Source: Prostheceraeus crozeri (taxonomy: Eukaryota; Platyhelminthes; Polycladida; Euryleptidae). From it: DNA of 64,000 nt. The translations under genes and the position numbers were made by a program. Position 1 is the stretch's first letter. Every line of letters begins with the position of its first letter. The stretch lies in assembly GCA_907163375.1 (NCBI GenBank), contig CAJQUW010007461.1, forward strand, positions 284,177 to 348,176. Reading direction: 5' to 3'. Below the pieces are notes generated by a model, which was not told the origin of the DNA, did not search any database, and worked only from the letters and a program-made list of their open reading frames with translations. Below are positions 39,601 to 51,990 of this stretch, in pieces.

Positions 39601-41688
39601 ATGTCGAAAATTTTTTTTCGCCGATTGAGCTGCCTACGGATGTAGAATTTGACGCTGATTCCAAATCTGGTCTCAGATCTGCCATTGGAGCAGCCGTTTA
39701 GACGCTAGAGCCCAAAACATCCCAAATTCGCCGTTAACACTGTCGTTTATTCAAAAATGTTGAAAATTTTTTTTCGCCGATTGAGCTGCCTACGGATGTA
39801 GAATTTGACGCTGATTCCAAATCTGGTCTCAGATCTGCCATTGGAGCAGCCGTTTAGACGCTAGAGCCCAAAACATCCCAAATTCGCCGTTTACACTGTC
39901 GTTTATTCAAAAATGTCGAAAATTTTTTTTCGCCGATTGAGCTGCCTACGGATGTAGAATTTGACGCCGATTCCAAATCTGGCCTCAGATCTGCCATTAG
40001 AGCAGCCGTTTAGACGCTAGAGCCCAAAACATCCCAAATTCGCCGTTAACACTGTCGTTATTCCAAAAATGTTGAAATTTTTTTCGCCGATTGAGCTGCC
40101 TACGGATGTAGAATTTGACGCTGATTCCAAATCTGGTCTCAGATCTGCCATTGGAGCAGCCGTTTAGACGCTAGAGCCCAAAACATCCCAAATTCGCCGT
40201 TAACACTGTCGTTTATTCAAAAATGTCGAAAATTTTTTTTCGCCGATTGAGCTGCCTACGGATGTAGAATTTGACGCTGATTCCAAATCTGGTCTCAGAT
40301 CTGCCATTGGAGCAGCCGTTTAGACGCTAGAGCCCAAAACATCCCAAATTCGCCGTTAACACTGTCGTTATTCCAAAAATGTTGAAATTTTTTTTCGCCG
40401 ATTGAGCTGCCTACGGATGTAGAATTTGACGCTGATTCCAAATCTGGTCTCAGATCTGCCATTGGAGCAGCCGTTTAGACGCTAGAGCCAAAAACATCCC
40501 AAATTCGATGTTAACCTGTCGTTTGTCCAAAAACGTTGAAAATTTTTTTTCGCCGATTGAGCTGCCTACGGATGTAGAATTTGACGCTGATTCCAAATCT
40601 GGTCTCAGATCTGCCATTGGAGCAGCCGTTTAGACGCTAGAGCCCAAAACATCCCAAATTCGCCGTTAACACTGTCGTTTATTCAAAAATGTTGAAAATT
40701 TTTTTTCGCCGATTGAGCTGCCTACGGATGTAGAATTTGACGCTGATTCCAAATCTGGTCTCAGATCTGCCATTGGAGCAGCCGTTTAGACGCTAGAGCC
40801 CAAAACATCCCAAATTCGCCGTTAACACTGTCGTTATTCCAAAAATGTTGAAATTTTTTTTCGCCGATTGAGCTGCCTACGGATGTAGAATTTGACGCTG
40901 ATTCCAAATCTGGTCTCAGATCTGCCATTGGAGCAGCCGTTTAGACGCTAGAGCCCAAAACATCCCAAATTCGCCGTTAACACTGTCGTTTATCCAAAAA
41001 TGTTGAAAATTTTTTTCGCCGATTGAGCTGCCTACGGATGTAGAATTTGACGCTGATTCCAAATCTGGTCTCAGATCTGCCATTGGAGCAGCCGTTTAGA
41101 CGCTACAGCCTAAACATCCCAAATTCGCCGTTAACACTGTCGTTTATTCAAAAATGTTGAAAATTTTTTTTCGCCGATTGAGCTGCCTACGGATGTAGAA
41201 TTTGACGCTGATTCCAAATCTGGTCTCAGATCTGCCATTGGAGCAGCCGTTTAGACGCTAGAGCCCAAAACATCCCAAATTCGCCGTTAACACTGTCGTT
41301 TATTCAAAAATGTTGAAAATTTTTTTTCGCCGATTGAGCTGCCTACGGATGTAGAATTTGACGCTGATTCCAAATCTGGTCTCAGATCTGCCATTGGAGC
41401 AGCCGTTTAGACGCTAGAGCCCAAAACATCCCAAATTCGCCGTTAACACTGTCGTTTATTCAAAAATGTTGAAAATTTTTTTCGCCGATTGAGCTGCCTA
41501 CGGATGAAATTTGACGCTGATTCCAAATCTGGTCTCAGATCTGCCATTGGAGCAGCCGTTTAGCCGCTAGAGCCCAAAACATCCCAAATTCGCCGTTAAC
41601 ACTGTCGTTTATTCAAAAATGTTGAAAATTTTTTTCGCCGATTGAACTGCCTACGGATGTAGAATTTGACGCTGATTCCAAATCTGGT
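36691..41688 (+). repeat. Right-hand part of the 156-bp array with more small variants
   Basis: Core-type monomers with more single-base indels and substitutions than the interior, for example CCAAAAGAGCCC near 38005, TTTTTAAAAAAATG near 38500 and a TAG deletion at about 41506. Between about 39600 and 40400 an ATGTCGAAAA copy alternates with other types in a dimeric pattern. The last two copies revert to edge-type markers (TTAGCCGCT at 41561, GATTGAACTG at 41640), mirroring the left edge. Confidence 0.85.
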
Positions 41689-42908
41689 TCTTCCATTTCT
41701 TCTCAGCCTCGATAGGGCTGGCTAACTCAGCCTATGCCTCGCTCAGCTCACTTCCTCCAGCTCAGTCTTCAGTCTCCAGCTCAGAGCCGTCCGAGCTAGT
41801 TCTACTCTCAGGACCTTTCTACTCGTCTGGCCTGGCTTTCTCAAGTTTCCCTTTTTTCGTGCCGGCGGTGCCTTTTCCGCCAGGCCTAGGATTCCTGGAT
41901 TCTCTCCGGCGCGCCTCCGGGGTGCTCTTTTTTACGATCTTTCTATAGTCTCAGCGGAGGTCCGTCGTTGCCTCGACGTGCTCTGGTCCCCCCTCAGCTC
42001 TTCCTCAGTCCCGCCCTCATCTCCTCGTATGTGTTCCTCGCTCAGCCAGATGCTCTCCACGTTCGATTTTTGGGTCCGCTACAGTATTGTCTCATACGCT
42101 TCTGTCCCGTAGTATCTCTAGTACTCTTCATAGGTCAGCCTCCCAGTCCCAGTCTATTAGTCGTTTTTAATGGACATCGCCTGCCTCCTAGCCTCAGATG
42201 CTATTTACAGTTCTAGTTTTGCTTGCTTATGTCTGGTGCTCCTATTATTGCGCTCGCTCAGCTGTCAGCACCTCCAGTAGTCTCTCCTTCTTGTTCCGTC
42301 TTCCTCCCCTCACCGGGGGGGGGGTCCTCTCCTGGCTTGCTCAGCTCAGCCTCTTTCCGAGCTTTCGTTCTCTAGACTCGTCAGTCCCCCTCAGATGGGT
42401 ATTTTGCTCTGCAGTCTGCCCTCCAGATTTGCTGCTGACTTTCTGTCATCTAGGGTATAGCGCTTTCTCCCTCGCTCCGGTTATTATTCTCAGGCGATGT
42501 CGCCATGATCTTGTTGGTCAGTCTAGACTCTGTCCTCCTTTCGCTCAGAGCTAGATTTTTTTGCAATCTCTCTCCTCAGCGTTTCCTCAGGGTCTCCTCG
42601 TGCCTCCGTGCTAGTTTCAGTTGTGCGCTTTCTTACTCGCCGCTCCACGTTCTGTTGCTTGCGTCCTGCCTCACTCAATCTGCTCTTTATTTCCTCAGTT
42701 AGTGGCTATCGGCCTCTTCTCTTCTCGCCCTAGGACTAGAGCCTTAAGGGCTCCCCTAGACTTTTTTATGGTTCTGGGTCAGCGCTGTCTCCAGGTCCCT
42801 CTGCACAAGCTATGCTCAGTGAGGTCTCAGGTCAGTTCCTCCGAATCGGTCTTCTATTTTTCTTGTTCTTTGTTTCGATTGCTAGATGTCAGCCTTGTTA
42901 GATTGCTT
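41689..42908. other. Non-satellite insert: pyrimidine-rich, CTCAG-rich sequence of unknown origin
   Basis: The satellite stops after AATCTGGT at 41688 and resumes near 42909 (GGCGCTGTCGTATAGCGCC, degraded GCAGTCGTTTAGCCGCC), so about 20 bp of one monomer are missing or replaced. The 1.2 kb between is poor in A on the + strand and contains about 22 CTCAG pentamers by my count, roughly one being expected for this composition. No terminal repeats, target duplication, poly-A tail, conserved protein motif or RNA gene is visible. Several short open frames exist on the + strand, but they overlap in different frames and reflect the scarcity of A, hence few stop codons. It might be a decayed CTCAG-type microsatellite or a fragment of an unrelated repeat. 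Confidence 0.7.
42315..42324 (+). repeat. G10 homopolymer inside the insert
   Basis: Ten consecutive G residues after CCCCTCACC. Together with G9 at 49871 and G8 at 62945 it is one of three long G runs right of 41.7 kb; none of this length occurs in the clean array. Confidence 0.9.
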
Positions 42909-45900
42909 GGCGCTGTCGTATAGCGCCGCGCCCAAAAATCCCAATGGTTAACACTCGTTTATTCAAAAATGTTGAACAGATTTTTTTCGGCAGATTTGAA
43001 CTGATACCTAAGGATGTTGTAGGCATTTGACGCTGATTCCAAATCTGGTCTCAGATCTGCAATTGGAGCGGCCGTTTAGACGCTAGGGCCTAAAACATCC
43101 CAAATTCCCCGTTAACACTGTCGTTTATTCAAAAATGTCGAAAATTTTTTTTCGCCGATTCAGCTGCCTACGGATGTAGAATTTGACGCTGATTCCAAAT
43201 CTGGTCTCAGATGTGCCATTGGAGCAGCGTCGTTTAGCCGCTAGAGGCCACAAACATCCACATTCCGCTGTTAACACTGTCGTTTATTCAAAAATGTTGA
43301 AAATTTTATTTCGCCGATAGAACTGGCTACGGATGTAGACAATGGACGCTGATATCCACATTGGTCTCAGATGTGCCATGGAGAGTCGTTTCGACGCTAG
43401 AGCCAAAAACTCCCACATTCGCCGTTACACTGTCGTTTATTCAAAAATGTTGAAATTTTTGTTCGTCTGACGATTGAACTGCCTACGGATGTAGAAGCTT
43501 TGACGTTGATTCCAACTCTGGTCTCAGATTGCATTGGCGCAGGATTCGGCTCGGCGCCAAAAATCAAATTGCGTTAAATGTTCGTTGTATTAAAAATGTG
43601 AACTTTTTTTCGGAATGAATGCGTACGGATTTCGCTAAGGACGTGATACATTGGTTAGATTGTGCGGAGCAGCCGTTTAGACGCTAGAGCCAAAAACATC
43701 CCAAATTGCGCCGTTAACACTGTCGTTTATATTCAAAAATGTTTTGAATAAATTTTTTTCGCCGATTGAGATGCCTCCGGATTGTAGAATTGACGCAGAT
43801 TCCAAATTGGTCTCAGATCTGCCATTGGAGCAGCCGCTGTAGACGGCTAGAGGGCCAAACAGCTCCAAATTCGCCGTTATACACTTCGTTTATTCAAAAA
43901 CATGTTTTGAAAATTGTTTATTTCGCCGATTGAACTGCCTACGGATGTAGAATTTGACGCTGCTTCCAATATGGTCTCAGATGTGAATTGGCGCAGCCGT
44001 TTTAGCCGCTAGAGCCAAAAACATCCAATCGCCGTTAACACTGTTCGTTTATTCACAACATGTTGAAAAATTTTTTTCGCCGATTGCACTGCCTACGGAT
44101 GTCAGAATAAGTACGCTTGCATACCAAACTGGTCTCAGCCGTGCCATTGGAGCAAGCGTTTAGACGCTAGAGCCCCCAAACAATCCCAATTCGGCCGTTA
44201 ACACAAAAAATGTAGTATATCTCAAACAATGAAGAACATTTTTTTTCGCGATCTGAACTGCCTAGGGAGGTAGACATTGACGCTGATTCAGAATATGGTC
44301 TCAGATCTGCCATTGGAGCAGTCGTTTAGCCGCCTTGAGGCCCAAAACATCCCAAATTCGCCGTTAACACTGTCGTTGAATTCAACACATGTTTGACACA
44401 ACTTTTTTTTCGACGATTGTAACTGCTTACGGAAGTAGCATAGGACGCTGATTCCAATCAGTGTCTCAGATTCTGCCCTTGGAGCAGACCGTATAAGCCG
44501 CTAGCGGCAAAACAATCCCAACTTCGCCGTAAACACTGTCGTTTATTCAAAAATGTTGAAAATTTTTATTGGATTGCATGCTGGGATATAGAAATTGAGT
44601 GCTTCAAAATCTGGTCTCATAGATTGCCATTGGGCGCAGCGCTTAGAGCTAGAGCCCAAAACAATTCGCGTAAACTGTCGTTTATTCCCAAATGTTTGAA
44701 ATTTTTTTCGCCGATAGAACTGCCTACGGAGTGTCAGACAATTGACGCTGATTCAAATTGGTCTCAGATTGTGCCATTGGAGCAGCGTTTAGACGCTAGT
44801 AGATGCCCAAACATCCCAAAATTCGCCCGTTAACACTGTCGTTTATCAAAAATGTTGAAATAATTTTTTTGCGCCGATGTGGAACTGCCACGGATGTAGA
44901 CTTTGACGTGATCCAAATCTGGATACGGAAGTGCGATTGGCGCTCAGGCGTTTAGCCGCTAGAAGCCCAAAACAATCCCAACTTCGCCGTTAACACTGTC
45001 GTTTATTCAAAAAATGTTGAAAATTTATTTTTCGCGATTGAGCTGCCAACGGATGGTAGAATTTGACGCTTGTATTCCAAATCTGGTCTCCAGATGAGCC
45101 ATTGGAGCAGGCCGTCTAGACGCTAGAGCCCAAAACATCCCAAATTCTCGCCGTTAACACTGTCGTTTAGTTCAAAATGTTGAAACATTTTTTTTCGGCC
45201 GATATTGAAACTGCCTACGGATGTAGGATATGATCGCTGCTTTCCAAATCTTGAGTCTCGGATTAGTGCATTGGAGCAGCCGTTTTAGCCGCTAGAGCCA
45301 CAAAACATCCCAACATATCGCCGGTAAACACTGGTCGTTTATTCAAAAATGTTGAAAATTTTTTTTCGCCGATTCGAGCTGCATACGGATGTAGACTTTG
45401 CGTGTTCCAAATTGTTCAGATTGGATTGGAGCAGCGCTTCAGAGCTAGAGCCACACTCCAATTGCGTTACCACTGTGTTTATCACAAAATGTTGAAAATT
45501 TTTTTTCGGCTTGATTGTGGTTGTTAGAAATTGAGCTGATACAAATCTGGTTCAGATGTGAATGGAGAGGTTAGGTAGAGCAAAACATCCAAATTCGGGT
45601 TACCAAGGTGTTGATACCAAAAATGTTTGAAACTTTTTCGGTTGAATGCCTAGGAGTGTAGAATTTGACGCTGATTCCAAATCAGGGTCTCAGATGTTGC
45701 CATTGGAGCAAGCCGTTTAGGAGGCTCCGTATGCAGTAGAGCCCCAGAAAATCCACATTCGCCGTTTAAAACACAAACAAATGTTGATTCAAAATGTTGC
45801 AATTTTTTTCGCGATTGAAAGTAGGCTACGGAATGTAGAACTTGACGCTGATTCCAAATCTGGTCTCAGATCTGCCATTGGAGCAGTCGTTTTAGCTCGC

Positions 45901-48900
45901 CCGAAGCCCGCTAAAACATCCCAAATTCGCCGCTTTATACACTGGTCGTGCTTATTGTTCCAAAAATGTTATCTGAAGATTTTTTTAGTCTGACGATTGA
46001 ATGCCTAGGATGTAGCCATTTGAGCGTGCTTCACACTCTGGGTCTCAGGGTTGCCATTGAGCAGCCGTGTTTAGCCGCTCGAGCCCAAAACATCCAAATT
46101 CGCGTTAACACTGAGTTTATTCCAAAATGTTGCAAATATTTTTTTCGCCGTGTGGTGTGGATTGAACTGCCTACGGTGGTAGGCACATTGACGCAGATTA
46201 CCAATTCTGGTTCTCAGATGAGCATTGGAGCAGGCGTTTAAGCCCGCTAGAGCCCAACAACATCCCAAATTCGCCGTTAAACACTGAGTTTATTCAAAAA
46301 ATCGTTTTCTGAAAATTTTTTTTTCGCCGATTGACCGCTCTAGGATGTCGACTTTGACGCTGATTCCAATTGGTCTCAGCTGTGCCATAGGAGCAGCCGT
46401 TTTAGCCGCTAGAGGCCAAAAACATCCCAAATTCGGCCGTTTAACACTGTCGTTTATTCCAAAAATGTTGACATTTCTTTATTCCGCCGATTGAGCTGGC
46501 CTACGGATGTTAGAATATTGACGCTGCTTCCAAAATTGCTACGTCTCAGATCTGCCATCATTGGAGCAGCCGCTTAGACGCTAGAGCCACAAAACTCCCA
46601 AATTCGCCGTTAACCACTGTGGTTATACAAAAATGTTGAAAATTTTTTTTCGCCGATTGAACTGCCTCTACGGATGTAGAATTTTGCCGCTGAATCCAAT
46701 CTGGTCTCAGATGTGCACATTGGGAGCAGCCGTTCTTAGCCCGCTAGAGCCCAAAACTATCCCAAATTCGCCCAGTTAACACAGTCGTATATTTCAAAAA
46801 GGTTGAAAATTTTTTTCTTCGGTCGATTGAACTGCCTACGGTTGTAGAATTTGACGCTGATTCCAAATCTGTGTCTCGATGTGCCATTGAGAGCAGCCGT
46901 TAAGACGCTAGAGCTCAAAAGCATCCCCGAACATTCGCCGTTAACACAAAAAGTCGTTGATTCAAAAATGTTGAAAATTTTTTTTCGCCGCTTGGCACTG
47001 CCTAGGATGTAGATAGAATTGACGCTGATTCCACATCTGGTATTCTCAGATCTGCCATTGGAGCAGCGTTTAGCGCAGAGCCAACGTCCAAATTCGCGTT
47101 AAACCCCTGTCGTTTATTCAAAAATGTTGGAAAATTTTTTTTTCGACGATTCGGAATGCCTAGGGATGTAGAATTTGACGCTGATTCCAAATCTGGTCTC
47201 AGATGTGCCATTGGAAGCAGCCGTTTAGCCGCTAGCGCCCAAAACATGCCAAATTGCCGTTAACCACTCGTTTATTCAAACAATGTTGAAAATTTTTTTT
47301 TCGCGATTGGACTGCCTACGGATGTACGAATTTGACGCGTGATTCCAAAATTGGTCTCACGATCTGCCATTGATGAGGAGCCGTTTAGCCGCTTGAGCCC
47401 ACACATCCCAGAAATTGCGCGTTTAACACTGTCGTTTATTCAAAATATGTTGAAAATTTTTTTTCGCCGATTGACAGTGCCTACGGATGTTAGAAATTTG
47501 ACGCTGCTTTCCAACATTGGTCTCAGCATCTGCAATGGAGCAGCCGCTTAGACGCTAGAGCCCAAACACATTCCCAAATTCGCCCGTTAACCTGTCGTTT
47601 ATGCAAAAATGTTGAACTATTGTTTTTTTCGCCGATTGAACTGCGGGGCTACCTACGGATGTAGAATTTGACGCTGATTCCCAATCTGGTCTCCGAGTGT
47701 GCCATTGGTTTAGCGCAGCCGTTTAGACGCTAGAGCTCCAAACATCCCAAATTTCGCCGTTAACACTGTCAGATTATTTCAAAAAATGTTCGGTAAACTT
47801 TTTTTCGCCGATTGAACTGCCTACGGCTGTTAGAATTTGACGCTGGCCTTCAAAAATCTGGTCCTCCAGTATCGTGCCATTGGGAGCAGTGGTTTAGCCG
47901 TACTAGAGCCAAAACATCCAAATTCGCCGTTAACACTGTCGTTTATTCAAAATGTTGAAAATTTTTTTTTTCGAACGATTGAACTGCTACGGATGTAGAC
48001 TTTGACGCTGATGATCCAACAAATCCTGGTCTCGGATGTGCAGATTGGAGCCGGTTTAGGGACGTAGAGCTAAAATCAATTGCGTTAACACTGTCGTTTA
48101 TTCAAAAATGTTTGAAATTTTTTTTTGCGATTGAAATGCCTAGGAGTAAGACTATGAGTGATTCAAATCTGGTCTAGATTGATTGGAGCGTGTTTCGGCC
48201 AGAGCCCAAAACATCCCAAATTCGCCGTTCAACATGTCGTTTATTCAAAAAGGATTGAAAATTTTTTACGAACGATGTGAACTGTCCTACGGCTGTAGCA
48301 AATGACGCTGATTTCCAATATTGGTCTAAGCTGTGCTCATTGGCGGCAGCCCGTATAGACGCTATTGCGCCCTAAAACATCCCAAATTCGCCGTTAACAC
48401 TGTCGTTGATTCAAAAATGTTGAAAATTTTTATTTACGCCGATTGAACTGCCTACGGATGTAGAATATGACGCTGATTCCAACTCTGGTACCAGATCAGC
48501 CATAGGAGCAGCCGTTTAGGACGAGAAGAGCCCAATAACATCCCAAATTCGCCGATAACACTGTGGTTTATTCAAAATGTTGAAAGATTTTTTTTCGCCG
48601 CATTGAAACTTGCCTACGGAAAGTAGAATTGTGACGCGCTGCTTCCAAATCTGGTCTCCGAATCTGTGCATTGGAGCAGCGTAAGACGTAGAGCCCAAAA
48701 ACATCCAAATTCGCCGTTAACACATGTCGGTTATTCCTTAAAAAACTGTTGAAAATTCTTTTTCTCGCAGATTGAACTGCCTACGGATGTAGACATTTTG
48801 CCGCTGATTCCAAATCTAGGTCTCAGCTGTGCCATTGGAGCAGTCGTATAAGCCGCTAGAGCCAAAAAACATCCCAAAATTGCTCCGTTAACACTGGTAC

Positions 48901-51900
48901 GTTTATTCAAAAATGGTTGAACATTTTGTTTTTTCGACGATTTTGACATCTGCCTACGGATGTTTGTAGTCTTTGAGACGTGATTTCCAATCCTGGTCTC
49001 GCAGTGCATTGGTAGCAGCCGTTTTAGCCGCTACGGAGCCAAAACATCCCAACTTCGCCGTTAACAGCTGTCGGTTTATTCAAAAATGTGGAAATTTTTT
49101 TTTCGCCGATTGAGACTGGCTACGGACGTGTTAGAAATTGACGAGAAATAAATTGGTTCAGATCTCCATTGGAGAGTGTTAGGCGAGCAAAATCAAATTG
49201 CGTTAAATGTGTTTATCAAAATGTTGAAATTTTTTTTCGACGAATGAATGTACGGATGTAGAATTTGACGCTGATACCAACTCTGCGTCTCAGATGAGCC
49301 ATTGGAGCAGCGCGTTTAGCGTAGAGCCCAAAACCTACAAATCGCCGTTAACACTGTCGTATATTCAAAAATGGTTGGAAAATTTTTTTTGCGCGATGAA
49401 TGCCTACGGATGTAGAATTTGACGACTGCTTCCAAATCTGGTCTCAGATCTGCCATTGGAGCAGTCGTTTCAGCCGACCGAGCCCAAAACATCCAATTCG
49501 ACGGTTAAACACTGTCGTTTATTCAAAAACTGTTGAAAATTTTTTTCGGCGATTGACCTGCATACGGATGTAGAAATTGACGTGATTCCAAATCTAGGTT
49601 AGACGTGCCAATGGAGCAGCCGTTTTAGCCGCTAGAGCCCAAAACCTCCCAAAATTCGCGTTAACCTGTCGTTTATTCACAAATGTTGAAAAATTTTTTT
49701 TCGCCTCGGATAGAGACTGCCTACGGGATGTAGAATATGACGCTGATTCCAAATTCTGGTCTCAGGATCTGCCATTTGGAGCAGCCGTTTAGCCGCTAGA
49801 GCCCAACACATCCCCAATTCGCCGTTAACACTCGTGTATTCAAAAAGGTTGAAAATTTATTTTCGCCGATGGGGGGGGGAGGGTTGAATGGGCCTAGGAT
49901 GTAGAATTTGCCGCTGATTCCAATCTGGTCTCAGATGTGCCATTGGAGCAGGCGTTTAGCCGCTAGAGCCAAAACATCCCGAATTTCGCGTTACACACTG
50001 TCGATTTATTCAAACATTCTGTTGAAAATTTTTTTTCGCCGATTGAGACTGCCTACGATGAGTGTTAGAATGTGACGCTGATTCCAAATCTGGTCTCAGA
50101 TCTGCCATTGGAGCCAGCCGTTTAGCCGCCAGCGCCAAAAACATCCCAAAATTCGCCGGGTAACAATGTCGTTTTATTCCACAAAATGTTTGAAAATTTT
50201 TTTTCGCGATTGCAACTGCCTTACGGATGTAGGAATTTGACGCTGATTCCAAATCTGGTCACAGATCTGCCATTGCGAGCAGTCGTTTAGCCGCCAGAGC
50301 CCAAAACATCCCAACTCGCCGTTAACACTGTCGTTTATCAAAAAATGTTGACACATATTTTTTTCGCCGTATTTGAAACTCGCCTAGGATTGTAGACTTT
50401 GACGGCTGATTCCAAATCTGGTCTCAGATCTGCCATTGGAAGCAGGTCGTTAGCGCGCTAGAGCCAACACATCCAAGATTCGCCGTTAACACTGTCGTTT
50501 ATCCAAAAATGTTGATAATTTTTTTTCGCGGATTGAGCTGCCTACGGATGTAAAATTTGACGCTGATTCCAAATCTGGTCTCTGATTTTTGTAGCTCCAA
50601 TGGAGCAGCGTTTAGCGCGTAGAGCCCAATCAACATCCCATAATTCGCCGATAACACTGACGTATCTTCAAAAATGTTGAAAATTTTTTATTCGCTGCGG
50701 ATTGGACTGCCTACGGAGTGTAGAATGTGCCGCTGATTCCAAATCTGGTTCTCAGATCTGCCATTGGAGCATGCCGTTTAGCCGCTAGAGCCAACAAACA
50801 TCCAAATTCGACCCGTTACCACTGTCGTTTGATTCAAAAAATGTTGAAAATTTTTTTTCGCCGGAATGAAACTGCCTAGGGATGTAGGAATTTGAGCGTC
50901 GATGCCACATTCTGGTCTTCAGATGTGCCATTGGAGCAGCCGTATGAGACGTAGAGAGCCAAAAACATCCAAATTCGCCGTTAACCACTGGTCGTTTATT
51001 CAAAAATGTTGCACATTTTTATTTCGCGAATTGAACTTGCCTCGGCTGTAGAATTTTGACGCTTGAATTCCAAGACTTGTCTCAGCTCTGCCATTGGAGC
51101 AGTTCGTTAGCCGCTAGGGCCTAAAACATCCCAAATTCGCCGTTAACACTGTCGTTTATTAAAAAATGTTGAAAATTTTTTTTAGCCGATTGAACTTGAC
51201 CTTACGGATGTCGAAATTTGACGCTGCTTACCAACTTGGTGTCTCAGATGCTGCCATAGGAGCAGCCGTTTAGCGCGCTAGAGCCCAAAACATCCAATAA
51301 TTCGCCGTTAACACTGTCGTTTATTCAAAAATGTTGAAAATTTTTTTCGACGATTGCAAGTTGCCTACGGATTGTCGCATTAGCGTCGTAGATTCCAAAT
51401 CTGGTCTCAGATGTGCCCTTGGAGCAGCCGTTTAGCGCTCGTAGCGCCAAACATCCAAATTCGCCGCGTTAACACTGTCGTTTATTCAAAAATTGTTGAC
51501 AATTTATAATGGCGATTGAACTGCCTACGGATGTAGAATTTGACGTTGATTCCAAATCTTGGGTCTCAGATCTGCCATTGGAGCAGGTCGTTTAGGACGC
51601 CAGGCCCAAAAAACATCCAATATCGCGTTACATGTCGTTTATTTCAACAAAAGTTGAAAATTTTTTATGCCGATAGAATGCTTTTTAGGATGTGCTATGC
51701 GTGATTAATTGGTTTGATGGTGCATTGGAGCAGCGTTTCGAGCTCGAGCCAAAAACATAATTGGGAACCCTGGTCGTTTTATTCAAATGTTGACAATTTT
51801 TTTTCGACGAATGAACTTGCACTACGGATGTAGAATTGACGCTTGATTCCAAAATTGGTCTCAGATCTGCCATTGGCGCAGTCGTTTAGCGCGCTAGAGC

Positions 51901-51990
51901 CAAAAAACATCCAAATTTCGCGGTAACACTGTACGTTTATTCAACAATGTTGAAAATTTTTTTTCGCGATTGAGTGCCTACGGATGTAGA
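42909..51990 (+). repeat. Degraded satellite array, part 1 (mixed indels)
   Basis: The same 156-bp satellite in the same orientation, but almost every monomer has several insertions, deletions and substitutions. Readable copies are mostly edge type (GAACTGCC, TTAGCCGCT, GATGTGCC). Some monomers are heavily eroded (about 43560-43660, 45400-45640, 48060-48200, 49140-49250, 51640-51760) next to others that are nearly intact. Indels open chance reading frames of 60-100 codons on both strands; none resembles a protein. No gene is supported. Confidence 0.9.
49871..49879 (+). repeat. G9 run inside a degraded monomer
   Basis: Nine G residues followed by AGGG are inserted between TTCGCCGAT and TTGAATG, interrupting an otherwise recognisable monomer. 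Confidence 0.85.

Larger units (their letters stand above)
2351..41688 (+). repeat. Main satellite array: ~250 head-to-tail copies of a 156-bp monomer
   Basis: A single tandem array with uniform orientation. The period is exactly 156 bp over most of its length, measured between successive GTTAAC sites (for example 12187 to 12343); 780 bp equals five monomers. The unit length is a multiple of three, so an open frame in the consensus would run for tens of kilobases, yet no frame of 60 or more codons exists here; every frame is stopped in each monomer. That argues against coding. Copy-to-copy changes are mostly TTATTC versus TTATCC, T-run length (7-9) and scattered single bases. Monomer length and A/T-tract content are typical of centromeric or subtelomeric satellites. 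I do not recognise it as a named family. Confidence 0.97.

Noticed and set aside
2351-41688. CRISPR-like array
   Set aside because: The repeats are directly adjacent, 156 bp long, with no unique spacers and no associated genes. It is a satellite.
41689-42908. Transposable element or retroelement insertion
   Set aside because: I found no terminal repeats, target-site duplication, poly-A tail or coding motif at or near the boundaries.
41968-42923. Four open frames of 65-118 codons on + in the CTCAG-rich insert
   Set aside because: They overlap in different frames. The sequence is poor in A, so stop codons are rare by composition. The translations are Ser/Leu/Cys-rich without domains.
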